Assembly (NCBI GenBank): GCA_021234155.1
Contig: JAJEKV010000028.1
Location: 4,302,567-4,366,566, forward strand
Source of the DNA: Isoetes taiwanensis
Taxonomy: Eukaryota; Streptophyta; Lycopodiopsida; Isoetales; Isoetaceae
Length of the DNA: 64,000 nucleotides
Reading direction: 5' to 3'
A model generated the notes under the pieces. The model saw only the letters and a program-made list of their open reading frames with translations. It had not been told where the DNA came from and made no database searches. Positions 53,030 through 63,770 of the stretch are shown here, one piece after another. Position 1 is the first letter of the stretch; every line of letters starts with the position of its first letter. Made by a program: the position numbers and the translations under genes.

Positions 53030-54690
53030 GTAAGTGAGAAAGGACTTTTGCGGCTCCAAAGCTCTCCCAAGCACTAGCACTAATGGCGGGCCCCCACACC
53101 CGGAACTATCACGGTAAAGCGGGCTCTACCAAAGCCCAAAACAAGTGGGCTTTTCCGTGGCCAATCATGAATTTACGTGTGAAAACAATTGTTTTGCATT
53201 GCATAGAGTGCTCTCCATCCGGCTGACCACCGCTTTGGTAATGCTTGTTCCCAAAGTGTGTTCTTACGAGAATTCTACACCAAGATACTTGTAGCTATCT
53301 ACAACTTCAACATCAGCGGCTATCATAGTGCATAGTGGGAACATTGTGGCGAGAAGATTGAACTACCAAAAGCTTGGTCTTTTGGAGATTAACTTTCTGG
53401 ACCTATGTTCTCACAAAAGCGGCAGCCGAGCATGTAAATGTTCTTTGCATACTAGCGGCGGTATGTGCCGAGAAAGCGAAACATCATCGGCATACATAAG
53501 TTGCCTAATGATATAGTGTGCCAAATGTGGACCTCCACGCCATGATTATCAAGCCATTCTTCCAATTGATCAATGTACAAGCCAAAGAGTGTAGGAGATA
53601 AGGGCAACCCCGGACGAACTCCAATATTGCTAGTGATTTGAGTACGATCTTTGGATATTTAGCAAAAACCCTTTCATAGAGCCGATAAAAGCGCATTTTT
53701 AAAGATCTTGTAAACCCCAAGTGCCTGCAAGCAAGCGCCAAAAGCTTCAGCGATGATGGTCTTGTATCAAAAGCGGTAGTAAAATCCACAAAGCATATAT
53801 AGAGGTCTTGTTTCAAAGCTGCGACTATGTTCAATAAGCATGCGCAATGTGAAAATATGGTCTATTGTAGAATGGCATGGACGCAGCCCCGCCCTTTTGC
53901 CCTGCGATACACCCGGTATGTTACGCCCATGATGTCAAGCGCTTCTCGGTAAGTCTAGTTAAGAGCTTTGAAAATATGGAACTTACCATGATCATGCGAT
54001 AATTAGAAGGGTCATTCTTATCACACGCTTTGTAAATTAGTGCGACCTTCTTGTGACCCAAGTTTAAGTTTCTCGGCCTTCTTGCAAAGCTTGATCTAAA
54101 GAGTAGTGATGATGATTGGAAGCAATAGCGGACTCCCCATTTAAGCAATTACGCTTGCAAACCTTGAAGATCGAGGAGACTTGCCATTAGATAGATGCGC
54201 AGATCCTTCTTTGACTTCCTCCTGGGTGAATTGAAGAATATCACCTACCAAAGGAGGTACGAAATTAAGGACCCCGGGATGATCATATAAGTGGATCAAT
54301 CGCTCATCCCATTCTTTGCATAGAAATATGTCCAAGGGTAGGAGGTGGTCGATATAATATTTTTTGCCCGAGAAGGTCGGAGGTGCACGAGCGATAATTC
54401 AAACATTTGCTTCGATGCTTTCGGCGACAAAGCGTGCCTTTTGCGTTTCAAAGCGGACTTATAATTTTGAATGGCATTATGTCGATATCGGCTACTTCAA
54501 CTATCGTTCATGAAGTGTTTTTTAAGCTGCTTGCAGTCTTCATCAAACCAGGCATTTCTAGGAAAGCATTTCCTACCAGCATGAGCAACACCAGAAGTGC
54601 GTGTACCAAAGCAAGAGACAACAGAAGTAAGCAAAGCATAAGCAAATGCTGCATTACGCTCTTGAAGAGTTGGGTAATCAAAATACACGC
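53030..54690 (-). pseudogene. LINE-3 reverse transcriptase, heavily shifted
   Basis: In transcript order: NAWFDEDCKQLKKHF (54540-54690); KEWDERLIHLYDHPGVLNF and GDILQFTQEEV (54200-54335); the conserved NGKSP-DLQGLQAELLKWG motif (54130-54195), readable only after allowing for changes at two sites that would be CTG and CAG; DPSNYRMIMVSSIFSKLL (53950-54030); LYICFVDFTTAFDT with the first catalytic Asp (53770-53800); the YADD box (MYADDVSLSR) near 53480-53500; and VDSYKYLGVEF near 53270-53310. All expected LINE RT blocks are present but in different frames. Confidence 0.8.
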
Positions 54691-54737
54691 AAAGCGTGGG
54701 GCTAATATACGTGCATATTCAAAAGATCTAGAATAAG

Positions 54738-55625
54738 TCAAGCGAATGCGGCGAGAGCACGGATAGCAATGGGTTGAAGAGGTGGAAGCTGCCACTTTAA
54801 TGACAAATAAAGTGGATAGTGATCAGATTTTATCTCATCATCTCTATGCCTTATGCCAATTCGAAAATCTGAAATGAGATCCAAGGCTTGCACTTGTGAA
54901 ATGACATAATCAACAACACTAGTACCACCACCCTGCCTATCCTGTCTGCATGTAATATCTTTAGAGTGTGGCCATTGCTCTAAGCCATTACAAAGTACCA
55001 TCTCAAAGACTTCACACAACTGGATGAGCTCCCTTCTAAATGTTGAGACGGGTTTGTTAGCATCAGGCGATGAACGTGGAAAGACTGTATCATTAGCAGA
55101 CATCTATAAAGGGTCACGGACATCCTCAAGTATGAGTTGAGCAGCTTGCATTTCAGCAGTGCGAGCATTGAAATCACCAAGAAGAATAACATGCCCCAAC
55201 TGTTTGAATTGCGCAATGTCATTATACAGATCACCATAGGGATCACTGCGAGCGACATCATATTCATCATAAAAAGGTGATGATGTAGGTGGGAAGTAAC
55301 AGGCAGCAACAAAAATGGTACTACTATTGTGGCAATGAAGTTTGATCCACATGTAGCGATTATATCTATCAGCTTTATGAAGCGTGATATATGGAGCAAG
55401 GGCATCCTTGAAATAGCAAGCAACTCCACCGCAATCTCGTTGCCCATGACATTCATTAAACAATGAAAAGAATTGATAGCCTGTAAAATGAGGTAGCCGT
55501 TTGGCTGAATGTTCCCACGTTCCCATGAGCAGAAGGATATCCATATCTTTTGGAATGGGATTCAAGCCATCACCTTTATGCAAGGGAAAACCTCGACAAT
55601 TCCAAGACACCAACCGAAGGCACAT
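54738..55625 (-). pseudogene. LINE-3 endonuclease with one in-frame TAG
   Basis: The reading 55104-55625 opens RLVSWNCRGFPLHKGDG, then LLLMGTWEHS (catalytic Glu replaced by Gly in the usual E-T-W), FVAACYFPP and GHVILLGDFNARTAEM. A TAG at 55104-55106 interrupts it, and the same frame continues at once (54738-55103) with GGTSVVDYVISQVQ and IKSDHYPLYLSLKW, the S-D-H motif. Apart from the TAG and the E-to-G change the domain is complete, about 295 codons. Confidence 0.85.
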
Positions 55626-56483
55626 TTCCTAGGAAGGTACATTTGAGGTATGGCGGTCTTGAACTGAAGAGGTTGGAGCAATAGAGCGCGGCAATGGGCG
55701 GTGATGGCGGCAACATCAACAGCATCAGCATCAAGGGTACCATTAACAACATCGTGAGAGGAATGGCCTTGAGCAGCAGAAGATGTGGTGGGTGCAGAAG
55801 ATGGAACAACAAGAGGCGCATTTGCAACGTTGGTGTGTGCATGGGAAATGGGAGAATGGACTTTAACACCAGCAGTATGAGTGGCCTTAGAATGATGAAA
55901 GGCGTCGACAAAAGGTTGCATGTGATGTAAAAAAATCGTAGTTTTCCCGCAATTAGTGCAGCCTTACCACCATTCTTTTGAATGTCACGGACCTTTGCAA
56001 ATTCGGCATCTAGCTAAGCTGTTGGGACTTAGTAAGATCAAAATCCGGAGAGAGAGATGTCCCTTTCAATTGCTTGGCTGCTTGAGGATATCCATTTTAG
56101 TACTCAAATTTAAATCGTAAATTTCACTATCTTGCGGGTGGTGGGGGCTGCAATGCTCCAACCCTATGTCGTGCGGCGGTGACAACAAGTGGTGTTGTGA
56201 AGTCCAATTTAGCTAACACCAAAGTGCGTACCTTACATTTGCAAGTCCCTCGATGCTTCTTACGGCATGCCACGAATTACCGTGATTACAGCGGCGGTTG
56301 TGCCTATCAATGTATTTCTACGCCCTACGGCGGATGTAGATGTAGATGCGGTATAGATGCAAGACCTATTACATGAGAGTTTTGAAATTGGGGGAGGATG
56401 AACTAGGCATGGATCTCACATTAGGATCATGATGCTTTGAAGAAGAAGTTGGAGGTGCCTTGGTTGCATGAGAATAGGAGCGT
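55626..56483 (-). other. LINE-3 linker between ORF1 and endonuclease
   Basis: A low-complexity Ala/Ser/Pro/His-rich open segment (up to 55921, VVPSSAPTTSSAAQGHSSHD) followed by unreadable sequence to 56483. It probably belongs to the ORF1 C-terminus or the inter-ORF region. CCHC-type knuckles were not found. Confidence 0.45.
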
Positions 56484-57248
56484 TCAAAGCGACAACTCAA
56501 CTAGATGTGTCCTTAGCAAGCTCGGTCCTTGGCGGTCATGCTTTCTTCCAATGCGCATGCGAGTATTACAACTCGTAGACACCTCAGAGACATGGCGGAG
56601 TAAATCTTGTCTTTGCTTGCCAATATCAACCATTAGGTGCTCCACAGTCATATGACAAGCAGCAAACTCCAACTTTGCACCCTCAATTGCTTCCCAAAGC
56701 TTTGCATGTTTAGCATGAATTTTGCCAGTGAGCGTTGCAAGGTCGTTACGACACTTTGCCAATTCAGACCTCAATGCACATCGAAATTGTGTCATTTCTT
56801 GTTGCTGCATGTGCAAAGTAGCTATAAGAATGTCAAACTTGTTCTCTAAGTCTTTTTGAAACAAATTGACATAGAGAGGAAGACGTGCTGGACGAGGGAC
56901 CTTGGAGAAATCATCTGAGGTCAAGGCCTCAGCAATTCGCTCCCTTTCATCATCCTGAGTTGAACCTCCAACGCATGTTGGAGGTGTGGCTGAGCGATAT
57001 GCACTTCTAATACCTGTAGCAGATGCAATCTGCTCCCCATCAGCACCATGTGGTGAACCTCCAACGCATGTTGGAGGTTCATCTGGGCCAGTTGCACTGC
57101 CAACACTTGTAATGGATGCAATCTGCTCTCCATCATCATGTGTTGAACCTCCAACGCGTGTTGGAGGTTCGTCTGGGCCATTTGCTCCACCAACACCTGT
57201 GGGAATTTGCGATGGACAACACTTATCCCGTTGAGAGTAAAGATACAA
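56484..57248 (-). CDS. LINE-3 ORF1-like protein with repeats and coiled coil
   Basis: A 254-codon open frame upstream of the endonuclease. The N-terminal part (residues about 17-105) has three repeats built on PP-T-R/C-V-G-G-S, each about 30 residues and ending DGEQIAS or similar. The rest (residues 125-235) is strongly helical with heptad character (LENKFDILIATLHMQQQEMT, LAKCRNDLATLTGKI, LWEAIEGAKLEFAACHM), consistent with the coiled-coil, RNA-binding ORF1 of L1-type elements. No RRM or zinc knuckle is recognised. The first codon may not be the true start; a related frame (57267-57551) lies just upstream. Confidence 0.6.
   Translation of the reverse strand: MYLYSQRDKCCPSQIPTGVGGANGPDEPPTRVGGSTHDDGEQIASITSVGSATGPDEPPTCVGGSPHGADGEQIASATGIRSAYRSATPPTCVGGSTQDDERERIAEALTSDDFSKVPRPARLPLYVNLFQKDLENKFDILIATLHMQQQEMTQFRCALRSELAKCRNDLATLTGKIHAKHAKLWEAIEGAKLEFAACHMTVEHLMVDIGKQRQDLLRHVSEVSTSCNTRMRIGRKHDRQGPSLLRTHLVELSL
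56950..57190 (-). repeat. Tandem repeat of about 90 bp, each unit with a 10-bp hairpin
   Basis: Units start near 56959, 57052 and 57142. Each contains AACCTCCAAC, a four-base loop (GCAT or GCGT), then GTTGGAGG(TT), an inverted repeat of up to 10 bp. The array is inside the ORF1-like frame and keeps it open, so the repeat length is a multiple of three. Confidence 0.8.
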
Positions 57249-57600
57249 TGCCCTATTTAATGTCTGCTATTTAAGATGAGCATCTTTATTGAGAGATCGA
57301 GTCACATCACCTTTGTAACCGTTATCTTTGTTCGTGCATCTGAGAGACTTCAAGGGGTGACGAACAGGCCCTGACGGATTTGGCTGATCAAAGGGATTAA
57401 TACCCACCATAGAAAAGTCCCCTATCTGCTGCAAAGGAATTGAAGAAGCCATTACTTCCAGGGGGCCGAAATGGGCTGATCTATAATAGTAATCAGTCCC
57501 GAAATCAAAAAGTTCAAAAAGCTGAAATGTATAAGGATGCAAATGGTCCAAATCATATGTCTTTGGAAAGATCCAGACATAAGCTTTCCAACGAGCCCGA
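57249..57600 (-). other. LINE-3 upstream region with an open segment
   Basis: The frame 57267-57551 encodes MASSIPLQQIGDFSMVGINP and neighbouring Pro/Asn-rich sequence. It probably represents the N-terminus of ORF1, cut from the downstream frame by one stop at 57267-57269. The family of this segment is not recognised. Confidence 0.4.
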
Positions 57601-59962
57601 AATCACCTGATTCTGATGTCTCTAGCTCAAGTTATGAGCTCGAGAAGTTTTGCCATCGGGCACCAAAAAGGCAGAGCGCCAAAAGGAGCGCCTAAGGAAG
57701 GATTAGTTGTAATTAGTTGTAATTGCCTGAAGAGGAGGAGGAAAATGTCTCCCTAAACTGCTTGGAGTTCCGAGTTAGAATGGATGCGGTGAGAGAAGCT
57801 TCCATGCAAGGTGCACAACAGTTGCGGAACATCATAAAGTTTGATCAAATGAGGTACAACCTAATCCATGAGGCTAAAATTATTTAGAAACGAAAAGTTC
57901 CCTCAAATTGGTCCGTCCAATTTGAGGTCCTGGTGATGTCTATTATTTTGTATTATTGTTCAGTACTCCCTTAGATGAACATTACACCACTACAAAATTT
58001 ATGTACATATTTACTGTCTTAATGTTGTTCTATGGAAAGAGAGATAGGATGGTTTTTGGCGCCTGCGGCTAGGGCGGCCGTGAAAGGGAGTCCACCCCTC
58101 TCTTTCACATTCCGGCACTGCGGCAACGATCTGGACTCCAATATTTTTGCCTTCTGATGCTAGCAGAGGCCTGGCCATTTGCAAAGATCCCGGTTTTCTG
58201 CTCCTGATGCTATTTCTTACAGACGTTTTGTGGTGGTTCTTGCCAGAATTTGCCTTATGCCACTAACGTGGCTTTCTGCTCTTTGCTTTCTAAAGCAAAT
58301 GTTGTTTGGATGGAGAGATAGATTATTTGGGGCTGTCTGGCAGATGCAGATTCAATCTTTCCGTGCAGATACACACTGAAAAGGCAAAATGTGGCCTATA
58401 AGGTGGAGCAGATGTGACGTAAATCCGGTGAGAGAAGCTTCTTATAGATTTAGCATCAAATTTTTCTTATATCCAGGATCTTTTTCTAGATGGTCAGCTC
58501 TTTCTTCCGCTCTTTCTTTCTAGAAAGGTACAGGTTATGTTTGCATGATCAGAAAGGTTTCTTGGATAGCAAATTTGTGTGGATCAGCCCAAAACTAGTG
58601 AGAACTGATTTGAATGTAGAAAGACAATAGGTTGTATGATGGTTTTACATGCTTCTTAATTCTTTAAGCACTCAATTATGCCAAGAAATACCAATTTAAG
58701 TACTGATATGCTTAATTGGGGATGCTCAAATACTGAAATGTTTGAGCGAGTGAATTTATTCTTTAAGCACTCATTTCTTGGTACTGCTATGCCAAGAAAT
58801 TCATAACCAATTTAAGTACTGATATGCTTAATTGGGAATGCTCAAATACTGAAACGTTTGAGCGAGTGCTTGCTCTAGTACTGCTATGCTTGAGCATCAT
58901 TACAATTTGGAGCTATCATATATAGATGAAGCTAACTTTGCACCTGCAAGGGCAAATATTTCTTCTCAGTTACCATTACTTTGAAAGATCCTTATAACTT
59001 TGCTACTTCAGTTTCTTCTTTCGGGAGCCTTGCATGGTTTGCCCTTGTATTATGCACATTATCTGGTTACTAAGTGGAAGAAATACAGGAGCGAGTTTCA
59101 AGTACATCTTACACAGTTTTATTAGTGTGCTTCTTGTAAGCATCTAATAAGTTTCTGTAACTAATAAGCTTCTGCTTGTAGAGGACGAAGATGTTGAGGT
59201 TACTCCTGTAGTAATCCTCCATGAGTATGAAGCATTGTACCTTTTATTATTATATAATATAAAAATTCCTTACCTTCACAAAAAAAAAAAAATTTGTTGT
59301 TCTATTCCACTTTATCTATATAGTACACTAGATTTTCTATTTGTGGTGGTTATTTAGATTCTATGAGTCTACCAAGTCCATATATAATGGAAGTGTGCTT
59401 ATACTTGTGTGATAGGATGCCCTTATCTTGAAAAAAGTAATACTCAAATTCTTACATATGTAGGGTGGGGTTGCCTGCTTTCACGAATGTACCATACCCT
59501 GTGGTACCAAAAATCCATTTCCTCGCTGGCTCATTCCCCTTCCCAACGTATGGCAAGTGTCGTTCGTTTGTCCCCTGAAGCCTTGGTGCTCGTACTAGCG
59601 ACCCACCCTTCGCGCACCTGAATACCCTCTATCATTGGCCATCAGGGCATGATTGATCTTTGGAGGTTGGAATTGGCAGGCTAATTCCATCCACAATCGC
59701 CTTGAATGAGATGGATTATCAAGATTATACAGCTGGCTTGAGAAATTCCATCAAACATATATGAATCTGGCCAAGAATCCATCTCTTCCCCTATTTTTGC
59801 TGCACATGAGAGCGATGGTGTCAACTAAGGCCCGACCATAGATCGATGCCACGAGGTCCCAAAGCGATTGGCGGACCAGCGGTAGCAGCTAGCAAACAGG
59901 TTTGTGTGCCCCAAAGCCAAGGCGAAAAGGGCGCCAGGAACTAAGCGGATGCACACACCGCA
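57601..59962. other. Intergenic stretch, no gene supported
   Basis: Contains the duplicated block at 58659-58868, a poly(A) run at 59280-59292 and AT-rich sequence. No domain-bearing reading was found on either strand. The left part (to about 58000) could still be LINE-3 5' untranslated region. Confidence 0.4.
58659..58868 (+). repeat. Tandem duplication of about 100 bp
   Basis: Two units starting ATTCTTTAAGCACTCA at 58659 and 58758, sharing CCAATTTAAGTACTGATATG and ending GTTTGAGCGAGTG. The second has an insertion of about 16 bases. Confidence 0.85.
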
Positions 59963-60717
59963 ATGCCAAAGTGGCCAACAAAGCGAGGGCAATGGATGGA
60001 GGAAGAGATGTCGAATGCTCTTGATGAGGTAAGTGAGAATGGACTTTCAATTAGAGAGGCATCTAGATGGTGCGGAATGCAGTCGATCCATCGGGGATTG
60101 GTTTGTATGGGCGGATTTCAAAAAAGAATACAAGGCACCCGGACCCCGGATCCTAATACCAACCCAAGAAAAGGAGCTGGGTGGATGCTTTGCAGGGAAT
60201 GGATGTGGCCGGCTCATTTGTAAAGGAAGCGTGCAAAGGAGATGGCAAGGGGGGGTAATTCGGCCTTTGATGGTGTGCTATGGAGCAAATGGTGGAAGCT
60301 TTTCAAGCAACGACACCCTGAGATTTCTCTCAAGAGTGCTGAAACATTGGAGGTTTCACGTGCCCAGGCAATGAATCAAGCCAACCTGGATGGCTTCTAC
60401 ACAGGGCTGAAAGAGGTATATAATGAGTTTAGCTTTCTCCCCTCAAGAATCTGGAATGCAGACGAGACAAGGATCCAAGCTGGAAAAGTCAAGGGTTTGC
60501 GGATAATTGCTAGGAAAGGGGAGAATAGGGTTAGTGAACTAGTGATGAATACAAGGGAATGGGTAACTATTCTAGTTTGTGTCAATGCAGAAGGGTTCAG
60601 GCTGCCTAATCTTTATATTTTCAAGGGTACAAGGATGAGGCAAGACAACATAGCAAGGTGTGAAAAGGGAGCAATTTAGGCAGTGCAGCAATCAGCTTGG
60701 ATGACCACTGAATTGTC
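59963..60717 (+). pseudogene. pogo/Tigger-like DDE transposase fragment
   Basis: A psq-type helix-turn-helix start is visible (WMEEEMSNALDEVSENGLSI, then REASRWCGM) at 59963-60090, with frame changes at 60090-60240 (RILIPTQEKELGGCF in a second frame). The reading 60242-60679 carries NQANLDGFYTGLKEV, then RIWNADETRI with the first catalytic Asp (N-x-D-E-T), and VTILVCVNAEGFRLPNLYIF, matching the start of the DDE_1 superfamily domain. A TAG at 60677-60679 is followed in frame by AVQQSAWMTTEL, after which the homology ends near 60717. The second and third catalytic acidic residues are absent, so it is a truncated relic. Confidence 0.8.
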
Positions 60718-62160
60718 TGAGAGGTCTGCCCACCGTGTGCGAATAAGTGGCAAAGGGGAGCCTCCTCTCTGTTCTACCCTTCCATTGTGTCCTGGACCAA
60801 TTGGCAGAGGGGAGCCTCCGCTCTTCTCCAGCCTCTCCATGTTATGTGCAGATTGTGGCAAGGGAGAGCCTCCTCTCGCTGGCGGCCCTCCTGAGTACCT
60901 CACCCGATAAAGGAATGATGGCATGTTGTTGTGCACTACCATGTCCATCTCCACTAGGATGTCTTGCTTTGAGAGAGGAGAATGAGCAAATTTATTACGG
61001 GCAGCTTTCTTCAAATTAACTTTTGTCCAGCCATCTGTAGCTCTCTCACGCCATTCCTGCTACTCTTGAATCCTTTGCAACTTAGCTCTAGCATCAGCAC
61101 TAAAAACTGGTGCAGACTGCATATCAACATCCTTACCAATTGCATCATTAGAGGACGTGGACTGAGGAGGCACAGCTCTAGGGGAAGCAGAAGTGAGAGG
61201 CGAAGAGGAAATAGCAACATTGGCAGGGCGATCCCGCTTAGCACGGAAATTTGCAAAGAGTTCAAGTTGGGGAAACAAATCAGCAAGTTGAGGACCATTC
61301 AGTAGCTGCAAATCAAATTTGAGGAACATAGGACCACTAATGATGACAACTGAATTAGGCAGAGCTTGGCCACAAGGCAGAGAAACACAAATCCAACTAT
61401 AGAATGAGCCAAGTGAGTACCCAAACCATTAGCAACACTCACAAGGAAGTCCGACACAAGAAGGTCAGGTGGAAGATTTAAAATAGAAAACCAACAAGGC
61501 ATCTTTAAAGCATTACTGATACCCGGTGAGAAGCCAGGAGAATAAGATTGGTATAACACGTAATCACTCCACATAGGATCAATACCTCGGGCCATCAATT
61601 GATCAGCAACAGCAGCGTCATCAAACATAACCAAAAAGAAGTTCTTGCCAAGCATTTTCAAGGTGCGATAAGCGGGAAGACCAATCCTACAAAGATGGCC
61701 TGTCAACCAGTAACCAAGCTTCCTAATATCCAGATACGCACCGGTATAATGGCCCACCACACCAAATGACATCAAGTTACTGATACATCTCTTGTGCAAA
61801 TCATGATCAATCCGCACAACAATGTAGCCAGATGCTGTTAGAGTATCTCTACACACCTCCATTTGATAGAAGACATCCGCAGGAGGTAATTCAAAATCAA
61901 GTTGAATCTCCTTTGCTTGAAGCTCACCAAGCAAACTACCAATATCTTTTCTATTATTCTGAACCATCATATCAATAGCAGCAGAGACATGAGCGGAAGA
62001 AACTGTTGAAGGCATGTCTTTCTTAATCCACTCACCAAAACGCTCGCATGTATTTCTGTCGGCAGTGGCAACTGCTCTCCAAGGTAAGGCAGGCGCAGAG
62101 GCTGAAGGTGGCGGAACAGGTGGAGTAGAAGCATTATCAGAAGATGCAATCTGACCCACA
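60718..62160 (-). pseudogene. LINE-4 ORF1 (DUF4283-type), shifted
   Basis: The reading 61299-62159 begins with a Pro/Ser-rich segment (STPPVPPPSASAPALPWRAV) and continues into a globular domain: RDTLTASGYIVVRIDHDLHK, LMSFGVVGHYTGAYLDIRKL, GLPAYRTLKMLGKNFFLVMF, then MPCWFSILNLPPDLLVSDFL. This pattern resembles the DUF4283 domain of plant LINE ORF1/Gag-like proteins. A shift near 61330 leads to ELFANFRAKRDRPANVAISS (61060-61329). After a stop, 60718-61014 gives a tail with GGSPLP repeats. The first residue is a GTG, so the true start may be upstream. The ORF2 part is not in the window. Confidence 0.6.
60750..60890 (-). repeat. 54-bp tandem repeat in LINE-4 ORF1 tail
   Basis: Two full units and part of a third, each starting GGGGAGCCTCC(T/G)CTC in plus orientation at about 60757, 60811 and 60865. 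On the minus strand they encode GGSPLP-containing repeats of 18 residues. The period is a multiple of three. Confidence 0.8.
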
Positions 62161-62164
62161 GAGA

Positions 62165-62660
62165 TGATAACAAGAGATCTAAAAACTCTCGAAATACAGC
62201 ATTAGCCATGTGCTGAAAGACATCCGGAGCATTTGATAAGGTTGAAGGACATGGCAGTGTACTCAAAATAACTGTGCCAAGTTTAAAAGGTTGTCTTTCA
62301 CTCACCACCATCCCTGATTCGATTAAGATTATAGGCATCCTGAAGATCAATCTTGGTGAAGTATCATGCGACTTGTAGCCGCTTAAGTAACTCTGGGATT
62401 AGGGAAAGGGCAAACTGATTGTGCAAGTGATCATGTTGCGATCATGGTAATCCACAACCAACCGCAAAGAACCGTCCTTCTTGGAGACAAAAAGGATGGA
62501 GCCCTTGCAGGTGACTAAAAATGTTAGATAAACCCAGTTGCAAGATTCTCCTCGATATAGGTCCGCAAAGCCTCCAACTCTGTCGGGATAAACCATAGAT
62601 AGAACCATATGGTGGGGCCATCCCTAGCTGGAGATCAATGGGCCAGTCATAAGGACGATG
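62165..62660 (-). pseudogene. Gypsy reverse transcriptase, N-terminal part
   Basis: Readable in pieces: LRTYIEENLATGFI and SILFVSKKDGSLRLVVDYHD (62420-62580), then LIPELLKRLQVA-YFTKIDLQDAYNL (62325-62400; KIDL carries the first catalytic Asp), and LSNAPDVFQHMANAVFREFL (62190-62260). These are the standard Ty3/gypsy RT blocks. At least two shifts separate them. The YLDD box is absent. Confidence 0.82.
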
Positions 62661-63179
62661 CTCCGGAAGCCTCTGGCTTTGACCTTGTCGAAAACATCGG
62701 TAGAATTCTTCTACTTATCAGGAAGGACTAGTGCAGACATCATTGAAACATAGTTAGTCGATGGATGAACTTGAAATGTATATGCTTCTAATCTTCTAAT
62801 GTTTGACTCATATAATCTTGAGATAATTCCTTATTAAATTTATCCGATGGAATAAACCCTTCATTAGGTGTGGGAGGAGTCTCAGAAATGGCGGCCAGCC
62901 ATCGTGACACTCCTACTACACGAACTGGCCCTTGGAGTTACATGCCATCCACAAGCAATATAGCCAGCTCCTCCATAGTAGAGGCAAAGACTTCTCTATT
63001 GCTGCTTCTCGACAGCAGATAAAGACCCTCGAACCGCATGATCAATCTGTATAAGCACTGGACTATCTGACTCAGAAGTGCCAAGTGGAGCAAGGACTGC
63101 TACAGGTGCTTATGGGACAAAAGAATGCTGGCATCCTTCCTATCTGCACCCAAACAGATGATTATCACACCAAACTGAT

Positions 63180-63770
63180 CTAATGGCTTCTTCTAGATTC
63201 TTGGGGTCCTTCACAGATAGCAACATATCTTTGACATCCTCATGTAAACTGTTTTGAAAACAAACTCAAAGCACAACATCGTCCTGTGCAGTATCTATAT
63301 CAATTTGACGAAATTTTGATGCATACACTAAAGTTGGACGAGAACCTTGCCTGAAAATATTGAGTTTTATAACAGTTGAGCGTTGTGCATCTCTGAAATA
63401 TGCCTCGAGCTCAACTGTAAAAGTAGCAAAGTCATGCAATTCTAGAGCTCCTCTCTCCAGCAAAGGAGCAAATCAACCAAGAGCTGAGAGAAATGAACTG
63501 GCCATTCTAATTTGTTCCTGATCATTAGGATATCTATGAAGATGGAGCTGAATCACAAGTCGAATTTCATTCAAAAGTCCACGAAGCTTGGTCCGAGTAG
63601 TGTGAACTTCTCTTGCAAGCTAATCTTAAGCTCTAATGGCTTCAATCCAGAGCTAGAGGCTGATCCATGAAAAGATACCCATTCCATGAACTCCTTATTA
63701 TCTAATTGCAACTGCTGACACACTTGCACAAACTTCTGGACCTGCTATAACAAGGATGAAATCTCCTCCA
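63180..63770 (-). pseudogene. Gypsy Gag
   Basis: The reading 63266-63463 holds LHDFATFTVELEAYFRDAQR and FRQGSRPTLVYASKFRQI, the conserved centre of plant gypsy Gag (F-x-x-E-L...F-R-D, R-x-G-x-R-P-x-x-Y-x-x-x-F-R-x-L). Upstream, MEEISSLL followed by QVQKFVQVCQQLQLDNKEFM (63660-63770) looks like the Gag N-terminus, split by a TAG. The downstream CFQNSLHEDVKDMLLSVKDP segment (63200-63265) follows in another frame. Confidence 0.75.

Larger units (their letters stand above)
53014..57600 (-). mobile_element. LINE-3: L1-type retrotransposon with ORF1 and ORF2 parts
   Basis: Minus-strand element: ORF1-like frame 56484-57248, linker 55626-56483, endonuclease 54738-55625, RT 53050-54690. Its 3' end is missing; the coding sequence reaches QKSFLTYM, in the RT thumb region, at about 53034-53057 and then meets the right terminus of the CACTA-like element. 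I could not find the remaining 3' part on the other side of that element. Between 53 and 54.5 kb the frame changes often. Confidence 0.8.

Noticed and set aside
56950-57190. Possible CRISPR-like array because of regularly spaced palindromic repeats
   Set aside because: Spacers are themselves similar, the array is in frame within a LINE ORF1, and the genome is plant nuclear.
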